Positions 43,274 through 51,171 of a stretch of DNA of 64,000 nucleotides are shown piece by piece; position 1 is the stretch's first letter; each line of letters starts with the position of its first letter. Under the pieces are notes generated by a model. The model searched no databases, was not told the origin of the DNA, and saw nothing but the letters and a program-made list of their open reading frames with translations. The position numbers were made by a program, and so were the translations under genes. Source of the DNA: Alkalinema sp. FACHB-956 (lineage in GTDB: Bacteria > Cyanobacteriota > Cyanobacteriia > Leptolyngbyales > Leptolyngbyaceae); the NCBI RefSeq assembly GCF_014697025.1, contig NZ_JACJRC010000013.1, forward strand, positions 91,345-155,344. The letters run 5' to 3'.

Positions 43274-45148
43274 ATGACAAACACGATTCCAGCATCGGAA
43301 AAGCTGAATAAGTTTGAAAAGTTTAAGGCGGAAAAGGACGGCCTCGCGGTTAAAGCCGAACTAGAGCACTTTGCCCAAATTGGTTGGGAGGCGATGGATG
43401 AAACCGATCGTATCCATCGGCTGAAGTGGCTGGGAATCTTCTTCCGTCCGGTGACACCGGGCAAGTTCATGATGCGGATGCGCTTACCCTGCGGCATTGT
43501 CTCTAGTGAACAGATGCGCGTACTCGCGGATGTCGTCAGTCGCTATGGCGAAGATGGCGTCGCTGACATCACCACCCGGCAAAATTTGCAATTGCGGGGT
43601 TTGCGGTTGGAGGATATTCCTGATATTCTGCGGCGTTATGAGTCCGTTGGGCTAACCAGTGTGCAGTCCGGTATGGATAACGTTCGTAACATCACTGCAT
43701 CTCCCGTTGCCGGAATTGATGCCGATGAGTTGTACGACACGCGGGAATTGGTGCAACAAGTTCAGGACATGATCACCAATCAAGGTCAAGGCAATCCTGA
43801 ATTTACCAATCTGCCCCGCAAGTTCAACATCGCGATCGCCGGGTGCCGCGATAATTCCGTCCACGCAGAAATTAATGACATTGCCTTTGTCCCGGCCTTC
43901 AAGGAAGGGCAATTGGGATTTAATGTGCTGGTCGGTGGCTTTTTCTCCGCCAGTCGGGTGGAAGCGGCGATTCCCCTCAATGTTTGGGTCATACCCAGTG
44001 ATGTGGTGGACTTGTGCCGTGCCATTCTCACGGTCTATCGCGATAACGGCCCCCGCGCCAATCGCCAAAAGTCCCGCTTGATGTGGTTGATCGACCAATG
44101 GGGACTGGAAAAATTCCGCGAGGAAGTGGAAAAGAGCATCGGTCGTACCTTGCTCTCCGCTGCGCCCAAGGATGAAATTGAGTGGGATAAACGGGATCAC
44201 ATTGGAATTTACAAGCAGAAGCAAGCTGGGTTGAACTACGTCGGTCTCTGCATTCCGGTGGGTCGTTTGTTTGCCCAAGATATGTACGATCTGGCTCGGT
44301 TGGCAGAGGTCTATGGCAGTGGGGAACTGCGGCTCACGGTGGAGCAAAACGTGATTATCCCCAATGTGCCCGATTCCCGGCTGGAGCCTCTGCAACAAGA
44401 GGAGATTTTGCAAACGTTTTCAGTGAATCCCGGCACGATCGAACGATCGCTGGTCTCCTGCACCGGTGCACAGTTTTGTAACTTTGCTTTGGTGGAAACC
44501 AAAAATCGGGCGCTGGCCCTGGCGCGGGAGCTTGACCAAGAGGTTGAAGTCCCGCAGCCTGTGCGGATTCACTGGACAGGGTGTCCCAACTCCTGCGGCC
44601 AACCCCAAGTGGCGGACATCGGCTTGATGGGCACTAAAGCTCGCAAAGATGGCAAGGTCACGGAAGGGGTTGATCTGTTCACGGGGGGCAAAGTGGGCAA
44701 AGACGCCCACCTCGGCACCAAAACCCAAACGGGCATCCCCGTCGCGGATCTCAAACCGTTGCTACGGCGCATGCTGGTAGAACAGTTTGGAGCCACTTTA
44801 AAATCGGGCGTGTCCTTGGAGGACGCGACGGAGACGCCAACCCCGGCGGAGACGATCGCGCAACCCGCCGCACCTGTCACACCCGCCACGATCTGTCTAG
44901 CGAAGTCAGGGAAAGTGCTGTCCTGTACCGACCAGGACTTAATTCTGGATGTGGTGGAACAGGCCGGGGGCACGATCGACAGCAGTTGTCGGGCGGGGAG
45001 TTGTGGCACCTGCAAGCACAAGCTACTGAGTGGCTCCGTGAAATACGACAGCGACATCAGCGGCTTGAGCGAGGCGGAAGTGGCTGAGGGATACATTCTT
45101 ACCTGTAGTGCCCACCCCGTCGGCAATGTGGTACTCGATCTGTGGTAA
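43274..45148 (+). CDS. nirA: ferredoxin-nitrite reductase fused to a [2Fe-2S] ferredoxin
   Basis: Reduces nitrite to ammonium with six electrons from photosynthetic ferredoxin. 624 residues: the assimilatory nitrite/sulfite reductase part covers about 1-510, with the siroheme/[4Fe-4S] cysteines in TGAQFCNFAL and TGCPNSCGQPQ. A Thr/Pro/Ala linker (about 520-540) leads into a plant-type ferredoxin domain (about 540-624) whose ligands are Cys572, Cys577, Cys580 and Cys611. The same fusion is known in Plectonema boryanum NirA and may be an internal electron relay. It is the first gene of the nir-nrt-nar operon behind the NtcA promoter. Confidence 0.96.
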   Translation: MTNTIPASEKLNKFEKFKAEKDGLAVKAELEHFAQIGWEAMDETDRIHRLKWLGIFFRPVTPGKFMMRMRLPCGIVSSEQMRVLADVVSRYGEDGVADITTRQNLQLRGLRLEDIPDILRRYESVGLTSVQSGMDNVRNITASPVAGIDADELYDTRELVQQVQDMITNQGQGNPEFTNLPRKFNIAIAGCRDNSVHAEINDIAFVPAFKEGQLGFNVLVGGFFSASRVEAAIPLNVWVIPSDVVDLCRAILTVYRDNGPRANRQKSRLMWLIDQWGLEKFREEVEKSIGRTLLSAAPKDEIEWDKRDHIGIYKQKQAGLNYVGLCIPVGRLFAQDMYDLARLAEVYGSGELRLTVEQNVIIPNVPDSRLEPLQQEEILQTFSVNPGTIERSLVSCTGAQFCNFALVETKNRALALARELDQEVEVPQPVRIHWTGCPNSCGQPQVADIGLMGTKARKDGKVTEGVDLFTGGKVGKDAHLGTKTQTGIPVADLKPLLRRMLVEQFGATLKSGVSLEDATETPTPAETIAQPAAPVTPATICLAKSGKVLSCTDQDLILDVVEQAGGTIDSSCRAGSCGTCKHKLLSGSVKYDSDISGLSEAEVAEGYILTCSAHPVGNVVLDLW

Positions 45149-45227
45149 CTTGCAGATGCCAACAGATCCCCCATCGGGGAATCTATCCATCGGGTCAGTT
45201 TTCTACCCTTTCTCTCCTCACACCCTG

Positions 45228-45401
45228 ATGGCTACCCAGGTTTTGATGTTAGCCAAACTCAATTTTCTGCATCGCCTAGTGTCCTCTGGTGAATCACGAT
45301 CGAGAATGCAAACAGCATTCATTCATCGAATCGCTTCAACAGCCAAGGGCGATCGCAGACTTCAACGTTTACTCAATCACGATTCGGATTACAGAGCATG
45401 A
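45228..45401 (+). CDS. possible 57-residue ORF overlapping nrtA start
   Basis: An open frame beginning MATQVLMLAKLNFLHRLV in the nirA-nrtA gap. It is basic (SRSRMQTAFIHRIASTAKGDRRLQRLL) and stops at TGA overlapping the nrtA ATG as ATGA. No good ribosome site precedes its ATG, and nrtA itself also lacks a clear one, so coupling is possible. I do not recognise it. It could equally be chance. Confidence 0.3.
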   Translation: MATQVLMLAKLNFLHRLVSSGESRSRMQTAFIHRIASTAKGDRRLQRLLNHDSDYRA

Positions 45402-46699
45402 GTAGTTTTTCCCGTCGCAAATTCATCCTGACCATGGGTGCAACCGTTGCTGGTACCGTTTTGGTCAACGGCTGTAGTTCCGGCTCGAACTCTCCCAGCA
45501 GTTCCAGTTCTGTGCCTGCGGTCAGCAGCGGCACTGCGGATACCCCCGAAACCGATACCATCAAACTTGGGTTTATTCCCCTCACGGATTCTGCTCCAGT
45601 CATCATTGCCAAGGAAAAGGGCTTTTTTGAGAAGTACGGCATGAAGAAGGCCGAAGTCACCAAGGAAAAATCCTGGGCGACTGTCCGGGATAATTTGACG
45701 ATCGGGACTGAAAAGGGTGGGATTGATGGTGCGCACATTCTGACCCCCATGCCTTACTTTTTGACCGCAGGTAAAATTACCGGGGGTAGTGCCGCAGTCC
45801 CGATGTATATCCTGGCGCGGCTCAATACCGATGGCCAGGGCATTTCGATTGCGGGTGAATATGCCTCATTAAACCTGCAAGCTAAGGCTGACGCGCTCAA
45901 GGCCAAGGTTGACGAGAAAAAGGGCAGCAAGAAATTTATTTGCGCCATCACGTTCCCCGGCGGAACCCATGACCTGTGGATGCGCTACTGGCTAGCGGCC
46001 AACGGAGTAGATCCTGAAAACGATGTCCAAATCGACGTGGTTCCCCCGCCCCAAATGGTGGCCAAGATGGAAACCAAGGACATGGATGCCTTCTGTGTCG
46101 GTGAGCCTTGGAACCAACGCATGGTGACCAAGAAACTGGGTTATAACGCAGTCACCACCGGCGAAATGTGGAAAGGCCACCCTGAAAAGGCATTCACCAT
46201 TCGCCAAGATTGGGTCGATAAGAATCCCAAAGCGGCCAAAGCCGTTCTCGCCGCCATCATGGAAGCCCAAATGTGGTGCGACAAGCCTGAGAACAAGCAA
46301 GAAATGTGCGAAATCCTAGAAAAGGATAAGTACGTGAAAGCTCCAGTATCAGACATCTTGGAACGGATGAAGGGTAACTTCGACTTTGGCAATGGCCGCA
46401 AGCTCGAAAACAGCGATCTGAAGATGAAGTTCTGGGAAGGCGATGCTAGCTTCCCCTTCAAGAGCCACGATACTTGGTTCATCACGGAAAACATGCGTTG
46501 GGGCAAGATGACCGAGGATGACCTCAAGCTGGTGGATAAGGTGAACCGATCGGACATTTGGCGTGAAGCTGCGAAGATGATCGGCCAAAAGGCTCCGGAA
46601 AAAGATACCCGAGGGGTTGAAACCTTCTTCGATGGTGTCACCTTTGATGCGGCAAATCCCAAGGCTTACTTAGAGTCCCTCAAGATTAAGAAAGCGTAG
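45398..46699 (+). CDS. nrtA: nitrate/nitrite transporter substrate-binding lipoprotein
   Basis: The periplasmic nitrate/nitrite-binding protein of the NrtABCD ABC transporter, 433 residues. The N-terminus has a twin-arginine-type signal (SFSRRKFILTMGA) ending in a lipobox (VNGC, Cys26), then a Ser-rich linker, so it is a membrane-anchored lipoprotein. The mature part (about 50-430) is the NrtA fold: IKLGFIPLTDSAPVIIAKEKGFFEKYGM, ITFPGGTHDLWMRYWLAANGVDPENDV and the GEPWNQR motif. Its close relative is the C-terminal half of NrtC. Confidence 0.95.
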   Translation: MSSFSRRKFILTMGATVAGTVLVNGCSSGSNSPSSSSSVPAVSSGTADTPETDTIKLGFIPLTDSAPVIIAKEKGFFEKYGMKKAEVTKEKSWATVRDNLTIGTEKGGIDGAHILTPMPYFLTAGKITGGSAAVPMYILARLNTDGQGISIAGEYASLNLQAKADALKAKVDEKKGSKKFICAITFPGGTHDLWMRYWLAANGVDPENDVQIDVVPPPQMVAKMETKDMDAFCVGEPWNQRMVTKKLGYNAVTTGEMWKGHPEKAFTIRQDWVDKNPKAAKAVLAAIMEAQMWCDKPENKQEMCEILEKDKYVKAPVSDILERMKGNFDFGNGRKLENSDLKMKFWEGDASFPFKSHDTWFITENMRWGKMTEDDLKLVDKVNRSDIWREAAKMIGQKAPEKDTRGVETFFDGVTFDAANPKAYLESLKIKKA

Positions 46700-46901
46700 T
46701 GTGACAAGGTTGGGTGGGCTGATCCTTAATGCTGACCTTCACGAGGAATGCTAGAACCCAAACGGTTAGCCCATCCAGCTTTTACGCTGATTTTGTCTTT
46801 CACATCGCTTCTATCCCCACAACCCTCTATTCCATTTACGCTCTGTCCGTTTCCCCATTGATCCCAAACTATCCTTCCAAACGATAAAGGAATTCCCGGC
46901 T

Positions 46902-47717
46902 ATGGCAACTTTGACAACATCTCGTTCGAATCCGCCTGCGATCGCAAAGATGGTAACCCAGGCGTTGAATTTTCTGATTCCTCCCGTGGTGTGTACTGGG
47001 GTTGCGCTGGGAATCTGGGAAGCCATTTGTCGTGGCCGCCAAGATTTGTTGCCTGCGCCCAGCCTTGTGATTGCCCAAACCACCTCGACCATTCTGGAAG
47101 GGTTTGATGAGGGGGGGATTTGGTGGCAACTGTTTGAGAGTTTAAAGCGGGTTGGAATTGGCTACTCCCTGGCGGCGGTGTTGGGGATTATGCTAGGGGT
47201 CGCGATCGGCGTTAATAAGTTTCTGCGCCAAGGAACTGATCCAATGGTGCAAATTTTGCGAACGGTGCCTCCGCTGGCTTGGTTGCCCCTGTCCCTGGCG
47301 GTGTTTAAAGATTCTCGGCCTGCGGCGCTGTTCTTGATTTTTATCACGGCAATTTGGCCGATTTTGATTAACACCGCCGTTGGGGTACAGCAAATTCCCA
47401 AGGACTACAACAACGTCGCTAAGGTGCTTCGGTTGTCGGGCAAAGAGTACTTTTTCAGCATTCTAATTCCTTCCACGGTGCCCTACATTTTCACAGGATT
47501 ACGCATTGGGGTCGGTTTGGCTTGGTTGGCGATCGTGGCGGCGGAAATGTTGGCTTCAGGTGCGGATGGCATTGGAGCCTTCATCTGGAACGAGTACAGC
47601 GCTAAGTTAGATGACAGTTTGAGCAAGATTATCCTCGCCGTCTTCTGTGTAGGGGTTGTGGGTTTAATTCTCGATCGCATTGTGGGTTGGCTCGGTTCTC
47701 TGGTGGTATCGGAATAG
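46902..47717 (+). CDS. nrtB: nitrate ABC transporter permease
   Basis: The membrane channel of the nitrate/nitrite transporter, 271 residues, with about six hydrophobic segments. The permease EAA loop is seen in DYNNVAKVLRLSGKEYFFSILIPSTVPYIFTGLRIGVGLAWLAIVAAEM. The family is that of SsuC/TauC-type permeases, but the position between nrtA and nrtC identifies it. A gap of about 200 bases separates it from nrtA, without a clear terminator. Confidence 0.95.
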   Translation: MATLTTSRSNPPAIAKMVTQALNFLIPPVVCTGVALGIWEAICRGRQDLLPAPSLVIAQTTSTILEGFDEGGIWWQLFESLKRVGIGYSLAAVLGIMLGVAIGVNKFLRQGTDPMVQILRTVPPLAWLPLSLAVFKDSRPAALFLIFITAIWPILINTAVGVQQIPKDYNNVAKVLRLSGKEYFFSILIPSTVPYIFTGLRIGVGLAWLAIVAAEMLASGADGIGAFIWNEYSAKLDDSLSKIILAVFCVGVVGLILDRIVGWLGSLVVSE

Positions 47718-47789
47718 TGATTCTCAATTCTCGATCGTGACAATACTTCGATTGTTGTAAACCTCATTCCTCCTTATCCCCCAGAGACC

Positions 47790-49820
47790 ATGGCTAATCT
47801 TGTTGAAGTTGACCATATTGATAAAATTTATCCGTTGCCCAATGGCGGTCAATACGTTGCGCTGAAAAACGTTGACCTCAACATTCGGGAAGGGGAATTC
47901 GTCTCCCTGATTGGGCACTCCGGTTGCGGGAAATCCACCCTGCTCAACATCATTGCTGGCTTTGAACAAGCTTCTGCCGGGGGGGTGGTTCTGGAAGGGC
48001 GGGAAATTAAAACCCCAGGCCCCGATCGCATGATGGTGTTCCAGAACTATTCCTTGCTACCTTGGCTGACCGTGCGGCAAAACATTGCCCTCGCCGTCAA
48101 TAAAGTTTTAAAAAATCTGCCCGAAGCAGAGCGGAAGGACATTGTTGAAGAGCATATCAACCTGGTCGGACTGCGCCACGCAGCGGACAAAAAACCCAAG
48201 GAACTATCCGGCGGGATGAAGCAACGGACGGCGATCGGGCGGGCCTTGGCGATTCGGCCTCGGGTGCTGTTGCTGGACGAACCCTTTGGGGCGTTAGACG
48301 CGCTAACCCGAGGAAATCTGCAAGAGCAGTTGATGGAAATTTGCCAGAGCCATAACATGACCTGCGTTATGGTCACCCACGACGTGGACGAGGCTCTCTT
48401 GCTCAGCGATCGCATCGTCATGCTGACCAACGGCCCCGAAGCCCACATTGGCCGCATTTTAGACGTACCGATTCCCCGACCCCGCCGCCGCATGGAAGTG
48501 GTCAATCACCCCGAGTATTACCATCTGCGGGCAGAGGTCATCAGCTTCCTGAACCAGCAGAAACGGGCCAAACGCCGACAAAAACGGCAGGCGGCAGAAC
48601 GGCCCACCATTCCCGCAGTGGCTGCGCTCCAGGGCCTTGAACAAGCAACACTCACCCTGGGCTATGTACCGACGGTGGATGCGGCTCCGCTCATCGTAGC
48701 CAAGGAAAAGGGCCTGTTCCAGAAATACGGGTTCGAGACCGTCAACTTGGTGGCGCAAACCAGTTGGCAGGCGATCGCCGATGGGGTGGCCGATCGCAGC
48801 CTCGACGCGGCGCAAATGCTGGCGGGGATGCCCCTCTCCATGGCCTTGGGCGCAGGCAACAAAGAACGCATTCCAGTCACCACCTCGCTGGTCTTAGCGC
48901 GTAATGGCAACGCCATCACCCTCAAGAAAGGCTACTACGATCGGGGGGTCCGAAACCTCGCTGATTTGAAGCAGGCCATTACCGCCACCGCCGATGAACC
49001 CCACACCTTTGGGGTGGTGGATGACGCTTCCATGGGCAGCTTGTTGCTGCGCTACTGGTTGGCAGCGGGGGGCATCGATCCCGATCAAGACGTTAACCTC
49101 TCCGTCCTCTCCTCAGCGGATATGAAAAATCGCCTTGCCTTGGGCGATGTGGATGGGTACTTGGCCGCTGAGCCTTGGAACATTCGCGCCGTGCAGAACG
49201 GAACGGGCTTCGTCGTTGCGACGGATTTGGAAATCTGGAATGGCCACCAAAATAAAGTGCTGGGCGTGCGGGAAGACTGGGCTGAGCAAAATCCCGCCAC
49301 CCACCTAGCCTTGGTGAAAGCGTTGATCGAAGCCTGCCAATACTGCGACGATCGCCGTAACCGGGAGGAAATCGTTCAACTGTTAGCGCGGGAGGAATAC
49401 GTCAACCGTCCTGCGGTGCAACTCCGCCCCGGATTCATCCATCCCTACAACCGGGGCACAGAAGCCGAACCGGAAATGCTGCTACGGTTCAACCAGTTCT
49501 ACGTCGAGCAGTCCACCTGTCCCCGTCGCCTAGAAGCGCTGTGGATCATGACCCAACTGGCGCGCTGGGGCATCACCCCCTTCCCGAAAAACTGGGTCGA
49601 AGTGCTGGAACGCATCTACCGAGTGGATATCTACGGTCAAGCGGCCCGTGCCTTGGGCATTCCCGATACAGAACCCGATCGCATTCCTGTGCAACTCTTT
49701 GATGGGGTCGTGTTCAATCCCGATGATCCCATGGCTTACCTCAATAGCTTGGCCATTCGGCGCGAAATTCGGGTCGAAGATATCCTGCTGGACAGTGCAA
49801 CGAATTCGCGAGTTGCCTAA
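47790..49820 (+). CDS. nrtC: nitrate transporter ATPase fused to NrtA-like domain
   Basis: 676 residues with two parts. Residues 1-255 are an ABC ATPase: Walker A GHSGCGKST, signature LSGGMKQR, Walker B VLLLDEPFGALD and the H-loop VTHDVDEAL. Residues about 280-660 are an NrtA-like ligand-binding domain (TLGYVPTVDAAPLIVAKEKGLFQKYGF), which in Synechococcus acts as a regulatory domain for ammonium inhibition of nitrate uptake. Such a fusion is unique to this transporter family and confirms the system as NrtABCD. A hairpin terminator follows at 49836. Confidence 0.96.
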   Translation: MANLVEVDHIDKIYPLPNGGQYVALKNVDLNIREGEFVSLIGHSGCGKSTLLNIIAGFEQASAGGVVLEGREIKTPGPDRMMVFQNYSLLPWLTVRQNIALAVNKVLKNLPEAERKDIVEEHINLVGLRHAADKKPKELSGGMKQRTAIGRALAIRPRVLLLDEPFGALDALTRGNLQEQLMEICQSHNMTCVMVTHDVDEALLLSDRIVMLTNGPEAHIGRILDVPIPRPRRRMEVVNHPEYYHLRAEVISFLNQQKRAKRRQKRQAAERPTIPAVAALQGLEQATLTLGYVPTVDAAPLIVAKEKGLFQKYGFETVNLVAQTSWQAIADGVADRSLDAAQMLAGMPLSMALGAGNKERIPVTTSLVLARNGNAITLKKGYYDRGVRNLADLKQAITATADEPHTFGVVDDASMGSLLLRYWLAAGGIDPDQDVNLSVLSSADMKNRLALGDVDGYLAAEPWNIRAVQNGTGFVVATDLEIWNGHQNKVLGVREDWAEQNPATHLALVKALIEACQYCDDRRNREEIVQLLAREEYVNRPAVQLRPGFIHPYNRGTEAEPEMLLRFNQFYVEQSTCPRRLEALWIMTQLARWGITPFPKNWVEVLERIYRVDIYGQAARALGIPDTEPDRIPVQLFDGVVFNPDDPMAYLNSLAIRREIRVEDILLDSATNSRVA

Positions 49821-49835
49821 TCAAGATTGCAAGCT

Positions 49836-49863
49836 GCTGGTAGACTCAACTACCAGCGGTTTT
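49836..49863 (+). terminator. terminator-like hairpin between nrtC and nrtD
   Basis: A perfect 8-bp stem, GCTGGTAG (49836-49843) and CTACCAGC (49850-49857), 6-base loop, followed by GG and a run of five T. Its position inside the nrt operon suggests partial termination, reducing nrtD-narB relative to nrtABC. Confidence 0.75.
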
Positions 49864-49900
49864 TGTCCACCCTGATCACCCTTCGTGTTGGCAAATCCCG

Positions 49901-50734
49901 ATGCAAACGCTTCCTAATCCCAATTTGACTGCACCGATCGTGTCTGAGACTCCTTTTCTTTCGATTAATAACGTTTCCAAGGTGTACCCTACGTCTAAGG
50001 GCGACTACGTTGTCCTCGATGGGGTCAACTTAACGGTGAATGAAGGTGAATTTGTTTGCGTAATCGGCCACTCCGGTTGCGGCAAAACCACCATGCTAGA
50101 CATGATTTCGGGATTCCGAACCCCGACGACGGGTGAAGTCATCGTCAATGGTAAGCAAATTACCCGACCCGGCCCCGATCGCATGGTGGTGTTCCAAAAC
50201 TACTGCTTGCTACCCTGGAAAACCGCCTTTGAAAACGTTTACCTCGCGGTGAATGCGGTCTTTCCCGAAAAGTCCAAGGCCGAAAAAACGGAGATTACGC
50301 GAGATCACCTGCACCTAGTGGGGCTGGATGAAGCGGCCAACAAAAAACCCGGTCAACTCTCCGGTGGGATGAAACAACGGGTGTCGATCGCCCGCGCCTT
50401 GGCCATCCGTCCTGAAGTGCTGATTTTGGATGAACCCTTTGGGGCTTTGGATGCGATTACCAAGGAAGAATTGCAAGAAGAATTGCTGCAAATCTGGGAA
50501 GACCATCGCATTACCGTGATGATGATTACCCACGACATTGATGAAGCGTTGTTCCTTGCAGACAAAATTGTCATGATGACCAATGGCCCTGCGGCCCATA
50601 TTGGCGAAATTATGGAAATTCCCTTCTCTCGGCCCCGTAACCGTGAAGCCATCATGGAGGATGACAAATATTATGAGCTGCGTAATTACGCCTTGGATTA
50701 TCTCTATAATCGCTACGCGCACCACGAAGACTAA
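49901..50734 (+). CDS. nrtD: nitrate transporter ATPase subunit
   Basis: The second ATPase of NrtABCD, 277 residues. It has Walker A GHSGCGKTT, Q-loop VFQNYCLLPW, signature LSGGMKQR, Walker B VLILDEPFGALD and the H-loop ITHDIDEAL. It lacks the NrtA-like tail of nrtC, as expected for NrtD. It lies 80 bases after nrtC, behind a terminator-like hairpin. Confidence 0.95.
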   Translation: MQTLPNPNLTAPIVSETPFLSINNVSKVYPTSKGDYVVLDGVNLTVNEGEFVCVIGHSGCGKTTMLDMISGFRTPTTGEVIVNGKQITRPGPDRMVVFQNYCLLPWKTAFENVYLAVNAVFPEKSKAEKTEITRDHLHLVGLDEAANKKPGQLSGGMKQRVSIARALAIRPEVLILDEPFGALDAITKEELQEELLQIWEDHRITVMMITHDIDEALFLADKIVMMTNGPAAHIGEIMEIPFSRPRNREAIMEDDKYYELRNYALDYLYNRYAHHED

Positions 50735-51171
50735 AGCATCGAACCATTAAGTCCCTATCCGTAAGACCCAGTCAATTCGTGGCAGTTCGTGATCGTAACC
50801 CGTAACGATCCCCCTCAATCCCCTTAAAAACAATCCCCCTCAATCCCCCTTAAAAAGGGGGACTTTAAATACATCTTTTCTGGCTCCCCCTTTTTTCTTG
50901 GCGTAGCCTCTCCGTAGGAGATAGGGGGGATAGGGGGATCGGATCTGCAGCAGTGATCAATCAAGCAGCAGTGATCAATCAATCTGTTATAAGCATTATC
51001 AGAGACAATTCTTTCCCGTTGGCGCTATGATTTCTTCTCAATCTCCATTACGCTCCCGTCACGATCCTAGCAATCTTGCAAAGTTTAGCCATTTCTAATG
51101 TAGATTCTGCAAGATCCGCCACGATCGCCGCCGTGGGTTCCCTATAATTTTGGAATTTGAGTGGACATCCT
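50735..51171. other. intergenic region before narB with C-rich repeats
   Basis: No gene. Contains the C-rich repeat at 50808-50872, a short direct repeat (GCAGTGATCAATCAA twice, about 50949-50981), and a TATAAT -10 element at 51142-51147 before narB. No GTA-N8-TAC box is present, so narB may rely on read-through from nirA plus a basal promoter. Confidence 0.6.
50808..50872. repeat. interspersed CCCCCTTAAAAAGGGGG repeat
   Basis: Two direct ATCCCCCTCAAT words lead to CCCCCTT-AAA-AAGGGGG, a perfect 7-bp stem. A related copy occurs after hemB at 55906-55943. Such C-rich hairpins are common between genes in many cyanobacteria. It may also slow or end transcription after nrtD. Confidence 0.75.

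Noticed and set aside
43652..44413. A 253-residue leftward frame opposite nirA
   Set aside because: Antisense shadow of nirA; no family resemblance.
45205..45230. CTCCTCACACC, the core word of the Yfr1 small RNA
   Set aside because: No flanking hairpins of the Yfr1 type, and the location inside the nir operon is wrong for that RNA; probably chance.
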